Positions 1 to 6,117 are shown, numbered from the stretch's first letter. The stretch is DNA of 6,299 nucleotides from an uncultured Chloroflexota bacterium (GCA_913052545.1 CAJXEF010000124.1:1-6299), one strand, 5' to 3'. The notes: generated by a model not told the origin, from the letters alone. Made by a program: numbers and translations.

Positions 1-1
1 A

Positions 2-664
2 GAGATAGTTACACCAAGGCCTGAAATTGTATGGATCGAAAAAGGATGCACGTTAGGCGAGTTTTTGGCGGTTCATGCGGAATACAGCCATACTAGGTTT
101 CCAGTGTACGAAGGGTCTACGGAGAATATCATTGGAGTGATATCCAATAAAGATGTTATGGTCGGAATGGCTAAAGACGGGCTACAACAGGATGCTGACG
201 TGACTCAGTATGTAAGGCCAGCATTTTTTGTACCTGAGACCAACACGATAAGTAGTATATTTGATGAGATGCAAAAAGCTGGTCATAACCTGGTCTTAAC
301 TGTAGATGAATTCGGTGGTATTGGTGGATTAGCTACTTTGAAGCAGCTAGTAGGCGTCATAGTGGGTGAAATTGGGGACGAAGGTTCAGCTCCACAAGAA
401 GAGCTGACAGAAGTTGATGATCATACTTATGATGTCAATGCCGGGATCGCAATCGCCGAAATCAATGAAGAATTACAAATCGAGATACCTGAAGGTGATT
501 ATCAAACTGTTGCGGGCTTTCTATTATCAGAGCTTGGATATATCCCTCAAGCGGGAGAAATACTGGATCATGGTCGACTAAGATTTATAATCCAGAAAAT
601 GGATGGAGTTAAGATCGAAGCGGTGCAACTCATAACCCGAAGCTCCGTGGTGTCAAGTGATTGA
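2..664 (+). CDS. CorC/HlyC-type CBS-domain protein, C-terminal part (5' end outside window)
   Basis: This is the 3' part of a hemolysin-C/CorC family gene (the CNNM-like group linked to divalent cation transport or resistance). The reading frame is open from the window edge, so the true start and the expected N-terminal membrane domain (DUF21/CNNM) lie upstream. About 220 residues are visible. The first visible residues, EIVTPRPEIVWI, match the family's 'MTPR' entry to the first CBS motif, with V where M is usual. HTRFPVYEGSTENIIGVI is a typical CBS1 end. The second CBS unit runs through VTQYVRPAFFVPET to DEFGGIGGLATL and GVIVGEIGDE. The last ~80 residues, from LTEVDDHTYDVNAG through EGDYQTVAGFLLSELGYIPQ to the end, form the CorC/HlyC transporter-associated domain. 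A TTG codon at 65-67 would open a 199-residue frame, but it cuts into CBS1 and has no ribosome site, so I do not take it as the start. Family assignment is firm; the transported ion is not known. Confidence 0.93.
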   Translation, partial: EIVTPRPEIVWIEKGCTLGEFLAVHAEYSHTRFPVYEGSTENIIGVISNKDVMVGMAKDGLQQDADVTQYVRPAFFVPETNTISSIFDEMQKAGHNLVLTVDEFGGIGGLATLKQLVGVIVGEIGDEGSAPQEELTEVDDHTYDVNAGIAIAEINEELQIEIPEGDYQTVAGFLLSELGYIPQAGEILDHGRLRFIIQKMDGVKIEAVQLITRSSVVSSD

Positions 665-760
665 TGTGGATTGCACTGGCGAAATATTAGTTAGAATATA
701 AGGGCCGCAATTTTAAGTGGTGATCGGGTTTTATAGTCGAAGGCATAGTACGAATGATTA

Positions 761-778
761 TCGGGGAATATTTCTCGA
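761..778. repeat. Imperfect palindrome, possible operator
   Basis: The 18 bases TCGGGGAATATTTCTCGA equal their own reverse complement at 14 of 18 positions, centred on AATATT. It lies about 140 bases upstream of the propeller gene. A dimeric regulator could bind such a site, but there is no second copy and no regulator gene in the window, so the role is a guess. Confidence 0.25.
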
Positions 779-823
779 ATAGAACTTTGGTCGCAATTAG
801 CCGTTATTGTAACCATCTAAGAA

Positions 824-837
824 AATCCTTCCGGATT
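824..837. other. Small hairpin in the gap upstream of the propeller gene
   Basis: AATCC at 824-828 and GGATT at 833-837 can pair around a 4-base TTCC loop. No T-run follows on the plus strand, so this is not a standard intrinsic terminator for the upstream gene. It may be chance. Apart from this and a palindrome at 761-778, the 252-base gap at 665-916 shows nothing recognisable except a weak -10 candidate. Confidence 0.2.
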
Positions 838-882
838 GGTCATTAGTGTTCCTGATCTATACGAGGGCAGGAAAGTAGGCTA

Positions 883-888
883 GATAAT
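883..888 (+). promoter_or_regulatory. Possible -10 element for the propeller gene
   Basis: GATAAT differs from the TATAAT consensus at one base and lies 34 bases before the GTG start, leaving room for a short leader carrying the ribosome site. The expected -35 position, around 860-865 (TACGAG), is a poor match, so the call rests on one hexamer only. Confidence 0.25.
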
Positions 889-901
889 GGATCCAAATAA
901 C

Positions 902-907
902 AAGGAG
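902..907 (+). promoter_or_regulatory. Ribosome binding site deciding the GTG start at 917
   Basis: AAGGAG with a 9-base spacer to GTG at 917. This supports a non-ATG start and places the CxxC zinc ribbon at the very N-terminus, as expected for this domain arrangement. Confidence 0.8.
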
Positions 908-916
908 TGTTGATCA

Positions 917-2335
917 GTGGAACAGGTTCGCCTGTGTGTTTATTGTGGACACCTGAATAATTTAGGTGGTGGTTCTAGGTGCAGGAACTGTTGGCTATCT
1001 CTAGGTGCGGCCCGACTTCTACCGAGGGTCGAAGCTGAACAAATAGCCAGAGAGAAAAAGTTTCGCTACTTACGTGTCAAAATAATTCGCCGTAGTTTGT
1101 TAACTATCACAATTGTTTCCTTGCTTTTGTGGTTGGTTATAGCTAAAAATGACCTATCTTCCGTTATTTGGCCGCCTAACCCGGCGACTACCAACTTGAA
1201 CGCTAGTACGGGTGCGTCTTCTTGGTCCCAATTTCGTAACGGTACTCGTAATGCCGGGTATGTTAATGATCACGCCCCTCAACCTAACGAAGTCCTATGG
1301 ACATTTGAGTCTTTGAGGGCTCTGGTGGCTTCCCCTGCGGTTGTTCGGGACAGAGTTTATTTGTCTACTGAGGATGGAAGAACCATTGCTCTAAATCGCC
1401 TTACTGGTGATTTAATGTGGGAATACGTTACTGGATTTCCATCTAGTTCTACTCCGGCAGTCTCAGATTCTTTAGTCTTGTCGATTACTCGACCGGGCCT
1501 TATAACAGCACTAGAAACGGAAACCGGTAATCTGGTTTGGGAATTAGATTTGAAAGAGCCTGTGCTAGCATCTCCGATTATAGCGGATGGGACATTATAT
1601 GTGGGGAGTTCCGATAGTCATGTCTATGCAATTGATGTCGTAACAGGAGTCCCGAGGTGGTCATTTGATGCTGGAGATTGGGTAACTTCGGCCATCGCAT
1701 ATTCGGAAGGCGATTTAATAATTACTTCTCAAGACCATATAGTCAGGGTTATTGATGATCGAACAGGCCGCCAACGGATGATGTATGACACGGGGCGTGG
1801 AAGACCCACACCTGGTGGAGCTGCTATACAAGGAGACATCGCTTATTTAGGTTCCTATGGTGGGCGGGTTTGGGCAATAAATTGGCGAGAAGTCACTTAC
1901 CCATTTGAACGCGCTTTATTATTTTGGAAAACAACGTTTTATATATGGGGTTTATCTAAAGAAGCTCCTGTCCAGAAAGGAAGCGTATGGAGCAAAAATA
2001 TAGGTGGAGATATTCCTTTCGCACCTGCCATATCGGGTGACACAGTGTATGTAACTAATGCAGAGGGTAAAGTAGTGGCATTAGAATCGGTGACAGGTAC
2101 TGAGATATGGTTTCAAGATTTGCAAACTAACATCACATCACCAACTACGATAGCTGGCGATACGGTATTGATAGGAACCGAATTTGGGAAAGCATACGGG
2201 CTAGATATTGGTACAGGTCGAATTAAATGGACGTTTGAAACAGGAGGGGAAATTACCGGCAGTCCGATAGTCTCTGCTGGTATTTTGTTTATAGCCTCAC
2301 AGGATGGCAAGCTATACGCCATATCTGGCGACTGA
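917..2335 (+). CDS. Zinc-ribbon, membrane-anchored PQQ-like beta-propeller protein
   Basis: 472 residues in three parts. Residues 7-25 hold a zinc ribbon (C7, C10, C22, C25; CVYCGH ... CRNC). A basic stretch (KKFRYLRVKIIRR, 47-59) precedes a single transmembrane helix at about 60-76. The positive-inside rule then puts the zinc ribbon in the cytoplasm and the rest outside. From about W103 to the end is a beta-propeller of PQQ/BamB-like repeats, each with a 'YVGSSDSHVYAIDVVTG-x-x-W' pattern. I count seven to eight blades (e.g. STEDGRTIALNRLTGDLMW, TNAEGKVVALESVTGTEIW, ASQDGKLYAISGD). A hydrophobic, aromatic insertion interrupts one blade at about 323-357. Members of this repeat class include quinoprotein dehydrogenases and scaffold proteins such as BamB. 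I see nothing that proves PQQ binding or an enzyme activity, so a structural or ligand-binding role is equally likely. The gene appears monocistronic. The GTG start is set by AAGGAG at 902-907. Confidence 0.88.
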   Translation: MEQVRLCVYCGHLNNLGGGSRCRNCWLSLGAARLLPRVEAEQIAREKKFRYLRVKIIRRSLLTITIVSLLLWLVIAKNDLSSVIWPPNPATTNLNASTGASSWSQFRNGTRNAGYVNDHAPQPNEVLWTFESLRALVASPAVVRDRVYLSTEDGRTIALNRLTGDLMWEYVTGFPSSSTPAVSDSLVLSITRPGLITALETETGNLVWELDLKEPVLASPIIADGTLYVGSSDSHVYAIDVVTGVPRWSFDAGDWVTSAIAYSEGDLIITSQDHIVRVIDDRTGRQRMMYDTGRGRPTPGGAAIQGDIAYLGSYGGRVWAINWREVTYPFERALLFWKTTFYIWGLSKEAPVQKGSVWSKNIGGDIPFAPAISGDTVYVTNAEGKVVALESVTGTEIWFQDLQTNITSPTTIAGDTVLIGTEFGKAYGLDIGTGRIKWTFETGGEITGSPIVSAGILFIASQDGKLYAISGD

Positions 2336-2434
2336 TTCAACGTTATACTGTGGTGCGCTCTTGCAATGTCTTTCACCATTACTGGGCTTTACTGCGAATT
2401 ATATTAATCGGGTAGCTGTTGATTTATGGGTTAT

Positions 2435-2462
2435 TTGAAGAAATTTCTCTGCGGGTTATAAT
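2435..2462 (+). promoter_or_regulatory. Sigma70-type promoter for the alpha/beta hydrolase gene
   Basis: A perfect -10 hexamer TATAAT lies at 2457-2462, with TTGAAG (4 of 6 consensus bases) at 2435-2440, separated by 16 bases. Transcription would begin near 2469 and leave a leader of about 55 bases before the TTG start. It lies in the 188-base gap after the propeller gene, implying that the hydrolase is transcribed on its own. I see no clear intrinsic terminator for the propeller gene in that gap. Confidence 0.5.
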
Positions 2463-2511
2463 CTTTACCGGCTGTATACAAATGTTTCGGATATCTTATC
2501 TATATTATTTC

Positions 2512-2515
2512 GGAG
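2512..2515 (+). promoter_or_regulatory. Ribosome binding site deciding the TTG start at 2524
   Basis: GGAG, within CGGAGAG, has an 8-base spacer to TTG at 2524. No ATG or GTG in this frame is better placed, and translation from the TTG gives the usual N-terminal beta-strands of the fold. Confidence 0.65.
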
Positions 2516-2523
2516 AGTAACCT

Positions 2524-3372
2524 TTGAGATTGGAAAGTAAGACCGTGAAAACCAATGGGATAGAGATTCATTATTTGGAAAGGGGTAATGTTAATAACCC
2601 TACGGTAGTCATGTTTCATGCAATAGGGATGAGCGCCCAAATTTGGAATGCTATTGCGGTGGAGTTATCGGACCAATTTCATGTATTTGCTTTTGATTTA
2701 CGAGGTCATGGAGATACGAAAGACGATGGGGGTAATTATACTTTTGAAAAACTCGGAGAAGATGCAGCCTCAGTTATTCAGGAATTGAACTTACAGGGAT
2801 CAATAGGGGTAGGGCATTCAGCAGGAGGAATGGCCATGCTGATCGCTGATTCCAAAGTGCCAGGAATTATAAGTAAGGGAGTGTTAGTGGATACCCGTGT
2901 GGGCGAAAGCCCTATGATGTTATTGACCCCTGAAGAACAGAAAATCCGAATTGAGCGTACACTTCAAAAAAGGACAATATGGGAAAGCCGAGAAGTAATG
3001 TATGATGCGTATCGTGACCGGAGGGTTTTCAAGCCATGGGAGGACGGAGTTTTCGCCGATTATATTGAAGGTGGTACACGCTTACTCGAAGACGGGCGAG
3101 CCGAATTGAAGTGTCTTCCGACCACTGAGGAAACCTTTTATGAATCCCGAGCTAAATTAGAACCTGAGATGCTTCTGAAGGGCCTAGGAGGCGAGTATAT
3201 ATTGTTAGTGGGCGATTATGAAGGTGCCCAGACTTTACAGGATGAAGCAATCCAACACCTAATCAGGGAAACTAATGGGTTTCAACTTAAGGAGCTGGGA
3301 GCAGGTTCACATTTTGTTCCGATGGAGTTTCCGGGTATTGTGTTAAAAGAAATTAGAGCATTTATTGCCTGA
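2524..3372 (+). CDS. Alpha/beta hydrolase
   Basis: 282 residues, a normal length for a single-domain alpha/beta-fold hydrolase with a helical cap, and probably cytoplasmic (no signal peptide). The beta-strand/oxyanion segment VVMFHAIGMS covers 28-37; the usual HG is HA here (H32-A33). DLRGHGDT follows at 58-65. The nucleophile elbow GHSAG at 97-101 places the catalytic serine at S99. D231 in LLVGDYEG is the likely acid and H263 in GSHFVPMEFPG the likely base, so the triad is complete. The cap region, about 130-210, contains a distinctive stretch (EDGRAELKCLPTTEE) that I recall from uncharacterised hydrolases. The layout resembles enol-lactone hydrolases and meta-cleavage product hydrolases, but the substrate cannot be read from sequence. 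The gene starts with TTG, has its own promoter, and converges on the hydratase gene, which belongs to a family that can act next in aromatic degradation. Confidence 0.9.
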   Translation: MRLESKTVKTNGIEIHYLERGNVNNPTVVMFHAIGMSAQIWNAIAVELSDQFHVFAFDLRGHGDTKDDGGNYTFEKLGEDAASVIQELNLQGSIGVGHSAGGMAMLIADSKVPGIISKGVLVDTRVGESPMMLLTPEEQKIRIERTLQKRTIWESREVMYDAYRDRRVFKPWEDGVFADYIEGGTRLLEDGRAELKCLPTTEETFYESRAKLEPEMLLKGLGGEYILLVGDYEGAQTLQDEAIQHLIRETNGFQLKELGAGSHFVPMEFPGIVLKEIRAFIA

Positions 3373-3379
3373 TGCGTAC

Positions 3380-3402
3380 GAGGGCTGATAAAGATTATCC
3401 TC
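3380..3402. terminator. Possible small bidirectional hairpin between convergent genes
   Basis: GATAA (3387-3391) pairs with TTATC (3395-3399) around a 3-base AGA loop, and GAG (3380-3382) can pair with CTC (3400-3402) across a 4-base bulge. It occupies the 28-base gap between two converging genes and overlaps the stop codon of the minus-strand gene. No T-run flanks it on either strand, so intrinsic termination here is uncertain. Confidence 0.25.
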
Positions 3403-4195
3403 AGTAAACTGACATATGGACTCTTCCTAACCCTTCAAAATCATATTTGACCTGGTCCCCCTTATTCAGGAACTTCGTTTTCACGATGCTTCCCGTCATT
3501 ATAATCATACCCTCTAACAAGGGCTTGTCTCGTTCAATCAGATGATTCGCTAGCCAAGCCAATGCTTTGAATGGATGTCCTAGTACGTCACCGCCGGTTC
3601 CCTGATCTATCACATTTCCATTGATCGACATCTGCCCTACGGATGAAATCAACTCTAGTTGGGTGGGATTCGTGCATTCAGGCCCTAAAACTATTCCTGC
3701 GTTCCAGGTGTTATCAGCAATTACATCCATGAAATATAAATTAGAGTAATCGGCACCTCTATCTTCAATTAATTCCAGCGCTGGGTACAACGATCTTATA
3801 AACTTTGTTATTGACTTTTGATCATAAGGAACCCTGGTAGCAGGTATATCTTCTCCTAGGATGACTGCTATTTCACATTCGGCGCCCAGCCGAACATAAT
3901 CACTGGAGTTAACTGAGGCAGGGGAGGTGAAGACACCTTTAGAAAATAATGCACCTGAACAAGGATGCCGGAATCCTACCATTTGTTGCATTGTCTCCGA
4001 TGTTAACGCTATTTTATAGCCGATCATATCACTGTTGTCTGGAGATATCAGTTCATGGTAAAAATTCTGAATATTATATGCTTCTTCAATGTCATTTGGA
4101 GACAAGTGTTGGGGTAACTGGAGGAATACCTCTTTATTTTGGTGAGCTTCGAATAAAAACTTGGCTGCTTGTCGTAATTTGTTGTTTCGTGACAT
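3401..4195 (-). CDS. 2-keto-4-pentenoate hydratase / 2-oxo-hepta-3-ene-dioate hydratase-like protein (FAH superfamily)
   Basis: 264 residues, matching the usual ~260 of the MhpD/HpaH/XylJ-type hydratases and the related 4-oxalocrotonate decarboxylases. These enzymes use a divalent metal (Mg2+ or Mn2+) to hydrate, or decarboxylate, 2-hydroxy-dienoates in meta-cleavage pathways in the cytoplasm. Family landmarks, in order: GYKIALTS at 59-66 (with K61), the metal-ligand region AECEIAVILGEDIP (E106, E108), ALELIEDR (E141 as third carboxylate), VIADNTWNAGIVLG at 158-171, LGHPFKALAWLANHL at 205-219, and GMIIMTGSIV at 229-238 near the end. All expected acidic ligands appear present, so an active enzyme is likely. 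Hydratase and decarboxylase members are too similar to separate by eye. The ATG start is backed by AAGGAG seven bases upstream. The gene is transcribed leftward, toward the hydrolase gene. Confidence 0.9.
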   Translation of the reverse strand: MSRNNKLRQAAKFLFEAHQNKEVFLQLPQHLSPNDIEEAYNIQNFYHELISPDNSDMIGYKIALTSETMQQMVGFRHPCSGALFSKGVFTSPASVNSSDYVRLGAECEIAVILGEDIPATRVPYDQKSITKFIRSLYPALELIEDRGADYSNLYFMDVIADNTWNAGIVLGPECTNPTQLELISSVGQMSINGNVIDQGTGGDVLGHPFKALAWLANHLIERDKPLLEGMIIMTGSIVKTKFLNKGDQVKYDFEGLGRVHMSVY

Positions 4196-4202
4196 GACGC
4201 TG

Positions 4203-4208
4203 CTCCTT
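4203..4208 (-). promoter_or_regulatory. Ribosome binding site of the hydratase gene
   Basis: On the minus strand this reads AAGGAG with a 7-base spacer to the ATG at 4195-4193. It fixes the start codon of the hydratase gene. Confidence 0.8.
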
Positions 4209-4211
4209 GTA

Positions 4212-4236
4212 AACCTAAAGTGAGGTTAAACACTTT
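4212..4236 (-). promoter_or_regulatory. Overlapping inverted repeats in the hydratase leader
   Basis: Two inverted repeats share bases just upstream of the ribosome site. AAAGTG/CACTTT (4217-4222 with 4231-4236) has an 8-base loop. AACCT/AGGTT (4212-4216 with 4223-4227) has a 6-base loop. They cannot form together. They could be an operator for a repressor or alternative leader hairpins; the stems are short and chance is possible. Confidence 0.3.
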
Positions 4237-4337
4237 TATGCAACAGACCTTAATACTCTAATGGTATTTCGGATGGTTTCGGTACCAAGTCAGAGTTCCG
4301 TAAGCAAGTATATTTGTTGATTATATTCGTTCTTTCG

Positions 4338-4367
4338 TTGACTGTAATGTACCCTCCCTGCTAACAT
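4338..4367 (+). promoter_or_regulatory. Possible sigma70-type promoter for the pentapeptide-TIR/cupin pair
   Basis: TTGACT (5 of 6 consensus bases) at 4338-4343 and TAACAT (4 of 6) at 4362-4367 are 18 bases apart, in the 268-base divergent gap. The implied leader to the TTG start is about 90 bases. Spacing is acceptable but the -10 is weak. Confidence 0.38.
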
Positions 4368-4452
4368 CGCTAAACATAAGAGGATATGTGCCTGGTAGGG
4401 GAAATTCATGTTGCCATGTGGATGGTCGTAGGTATCGTCCCATAGGCGGTCT

Positions 4453-4458
4453 AGGAGG
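4453..4458 (+). promoter_or_regulatory. Ribosome binding site deciding the TTG start at 4464
   Basis: A full AGGAGG with a 5-base spacer to TTG. The resulting N-terminus (MADPEHVVLAKSGATAIAKW) resembles that of pentapeptide-TIR proteins, which often begin M-A-N-x-E-H, supporting this unusual start codon. Confidence 0.8.
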
Positions 4459-4463
4459 AATCT

Positions 4464-5759
4464 TTGGCTGATCCTGAGCATGTGGTACTAGCTAAGTCTG
4501 GTGCAACCGCAATAGCTAAATGGCGGGAAGTTAATTACCTAATTCCCAATACATTGACCTCTTATACTTTAAAGTACCAATTAGAAGATATTTCCGCGAG
4601 CGAAAGATTTGAACCTGAGTTCGTCTACGGCCGTGCTCGGCTAGATTTATCAGGTGCCTCGTTGAGCAGATCTAAATTGCCAGGGGTGGACCTAGCAAAT
4701 GATGAGCTCTTTGGAATTGATCTGACAAACAGTAATCTGAGAATGGCGGAATTTCAAGGATCAAATCTTCACTCTGCCCATCTGTCCAGATCCAATCTCG
4801 TACATGCTAACTTTAGTCGAGCTAATCTCTCATCTTGTTTTCTCACTCGCAGCAACCTTTCTATGAGCACGTTTAGTTCAGCCAACTTGGCCGGTGCCGA
4901 TCTGTCTTCATCTGACCTTAGTTTCGCGAACTTGGAAGGTGCAAATTTATCTAGAGCGAATCTCTCAGCTGCCAATCTCACCGGAGCCAGTTTGAACGGT
5001 GCAAGCTTGAGAAACGCAACGTTATTTGCAACCAATTTGACACAGACTGACTTAACCGGTGCAGATTTGAGAGGGGCTAATATCATTAAAGCGGAACTGG
5101 AGAGTGCTGCTTTCTTTGAGGCTGTATTTGGTATGTCCACGTTTGTGAATTGTGATTTGAGTACCGCCATAGCTCTAGATTTCTCTAGGCATACGGGTCC
5201 AAGTACCATAGGATTGGATACAATCGTTAAATCACGGGGGCTCCTTCCGAAAAAATTCTTGTTGGATGCCGGAGTGGCTGAACCGTTCGTAGCTGTCCAA
5301 GATTCACTCATAGGTGTTAAGAGAAAATATCCTTCGGTTCTGACGATAGGGTCCAAACAGGATACTGTTTTGGCAAAACGTTTGGAAAACAGTCTTCGGT
5401 CGGCTCAAATATCTTGCTGGAACTTCGCTGCTGACGATGAATCGTGGGTCCAGTCTAGCGAAACGATACAAGGGCATACCGGTTATTTTGATCGGCTCGT
5501 ATTGATCTGTACCGATTCATGTCTGGAAAGTACAGAGGCAAGAAGACGTCTGGCTGAAGTAACCGGGGGCAAGGATGAAGCCGCTCTGCAAAACATCACT
5601 ACTTTGGCCGTGGATTCGTTGTTTGAGGAAAGTAGTGACGAACTCTGTACTCTTTTGAAACAGGGTGTTGTGGTAGATTTTCGTGGCTGGGATGACCTTC
5701 GTGTATTTGAGGTTGCGGTAACTTCGCTGATAAACGTATTAACGGGAACAATAGATTAA
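4464..5759 (+). CDS. Pentapeptide-repeat protein with divergent C-terminal TIR domain
   Basis: 431 residues, no signal peptide or membrane segment. The N-terminal ~57 residues include a KWRE motif (19-22) typical of this family. About 58-235 are pentapeptide repeats, pattern A(D/N)Lxx (e.g. SSANLAGADLSSSDLSFANL), roughly 35 units predicted to fold as a right-handed quadrilateral helix. A linker (HTGPSTIGLDTI at 243-254, then SRGLLPKKFLLDAGV at 257-271) is one I recognise from known pentapeptide-TIR proteins. From 289 the TIR domain follows: TIGSKQDTVLAKRLENSLRS aligns with the usual 'SYSSKDxxFAxxLxxxL', ISCW (316-319) with 'VRCWFAPED', RLVLICTDSCLES (344-356) with strand D and after, and VDFRGWDD (404-411) with 'PDFSNWKD' near the end. 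TIR domains of bacteria often cleave NAD+ in defence or signalling. Here the usual catalytic Glu position seems to be arginine (about R362), so activity is doubtful. The cupin gene follows after 19 bases, probably in one transcript. Confidence 0.85.
   Translation: MADPEHVVLAKSGATAIAKWREVNYLIPNTLTSYTLKYQLEDISASERFEPEFVYGRARLDLSGASLSRSKLPGVDLANDELFGIDLTNSNLRMAEFQGSNLHSAHLSRSNLVHANFSRANLSSCFLTRSNLSMSTFSSANLAGADLSSSDLSFANLEGANLSRANLSAANLTGASLNGASLRNATLFATNLTQTDLTGADLRGANIIKAELESAAFFEAVFGMSTFVNCDLSTAIALDFSRHTGPSTIGLDTIVKSRGLLPKKFLLDAGVAEPFVAVQDSLIGVKRKYPSVLTIGSKQDTVLAKRLENSLRSAQISCWNFAADDESWVQSSETIQGHTGYFDRLVLICTDSCLESTEARRRLAEVTGGKDEAALQNITTLAVDSLFEESSDELCTLLKQGVVVDFRGWDDLRVFEVAVTSLINVLTGTID
4635..5168 (+). 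repeat. Pentapeptide-repeat coding tract
   Basis: The DNA encodes about 35 consecutive five-residue units with leucine (sometimes phenylalanine) at the central position and small residues at the -2 position. At the DNA level it is a diverged 15-base periodicity (recurring gc-aac/gat-ttg-like triplets), not an exact tandem repeat. It also creates a long spurious open frame on the opposite strand (4769-5356). Confidence 0.85.
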
Positions 5760-5765
5760 AAATGT

Positions 5766-5771
5766 AGGAGG
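5766..5771 (+). promoter_or_regulatory. Ribosome binding site of the cupin gene
   Basis: AGGAGG with a 7-base spacer to ATG at 5779, inside the 19-base gap after the pentapeptide-TIR gene. A strong site of its own suggests independent and efficient initiation within a shared transcript. Confidence 0.85.
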
Positions 5772-5778
5772 TTATCTA

Positions 5779-6117
5779 ATGGGTTCTATTAGACTATATT
5801 CCGGTGATGATGGGGAATCGCACATAGAAGAAATAGATCCTACTACTCATCCAGCTTGGAATACTCTCCATGACGCAAAAGGAATAGTATTCAGGGCGTC
5901 ACCCCCCGGGTATTTTAGCGATTGGCATATAGCTCCAAGACGGCAGTACATAATCACTCTGTCGGGTGAAGCTGAAATTGGTTTGGCTGATGGTACTATT
6001 CATCGGCTCGGACCTGGTGATGTTAACTTGGCTGAAGATTTGACCGGACATGGACATACTACTCGAGTGGTTGGCGATGTGCCTCGTATCACTGCTACGG
6101 TCCATTTGGATTCATAA
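5779..6117 (+). CDS. Small single-domain cupin protein
   Basis: 112 residues, the size of a single cupin barrel, with no signal peptide. The first cupin motif region is FSDWHIAPRRQYIITLSGEA at 46-65 (H50 and Q56 in ligand-like positions, then the conserved LSGEAEIG turn). The second is RLGPGDVNLAEDLTGHGH at 76-93 (GPGD turn, then H91/H93). H50, Q56 and H91 or H93 could form a metal site of the variant kind, since the usual H-x-H of motif 1 is not complete. Small cupins of this type include dioxygenases, isomerases and binding proteins, and the substrate cannot be inferred. It lies 19 bases after the pentapeptide-TIR gene on the same strand and is probably co-transcribed. I see no functional link between the two from family knowledge. 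Confidence 0.85.
   Translation: MGSIRLYSGDDGESHIEEIDPTTHPAWNTLHDAKGIVFRASPPGYFSDWHIAPRRQYIITLSGEAEIGLADGTIHRLGPGDVNLAEDLTGHGHTTRVVGDVPRITATVHLDS

Noticed and set aside
2113..2379. 88-codon open frame on the minus strand
   Set aside because: Antisense to the last blades of the propeller gene, whose repeats explain the coding signal.
2485..2514. Direct repeat TTTCGGA at 2485-2491 and 2508-2514
   Set aside because: Seven bases, two copies, the second overlapping the ribosome site; expected by chance in AT-rich DNA.
3949..4197. 82-codon open frame on the plus strand
   Set aside because: Antisense to the well-supported hydratase gene; no family resemblance.
4290..4481. 63-codon open frame on the minus strand in the divergent gap
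   Set aside because: No ribosome site before its ATG, it overlaps the start of the pentapeptide-TIR gene, and its product looks random.
4769..5356. 195-codon open frame on the minus strand
   Set aside because: It lies wholly antisense to the pentapeptide-TIR gene. The 15-base periodicity of the repeats removes stops on the other strand and produces its own low-complexity K/L/A pattern. No family resemblance.
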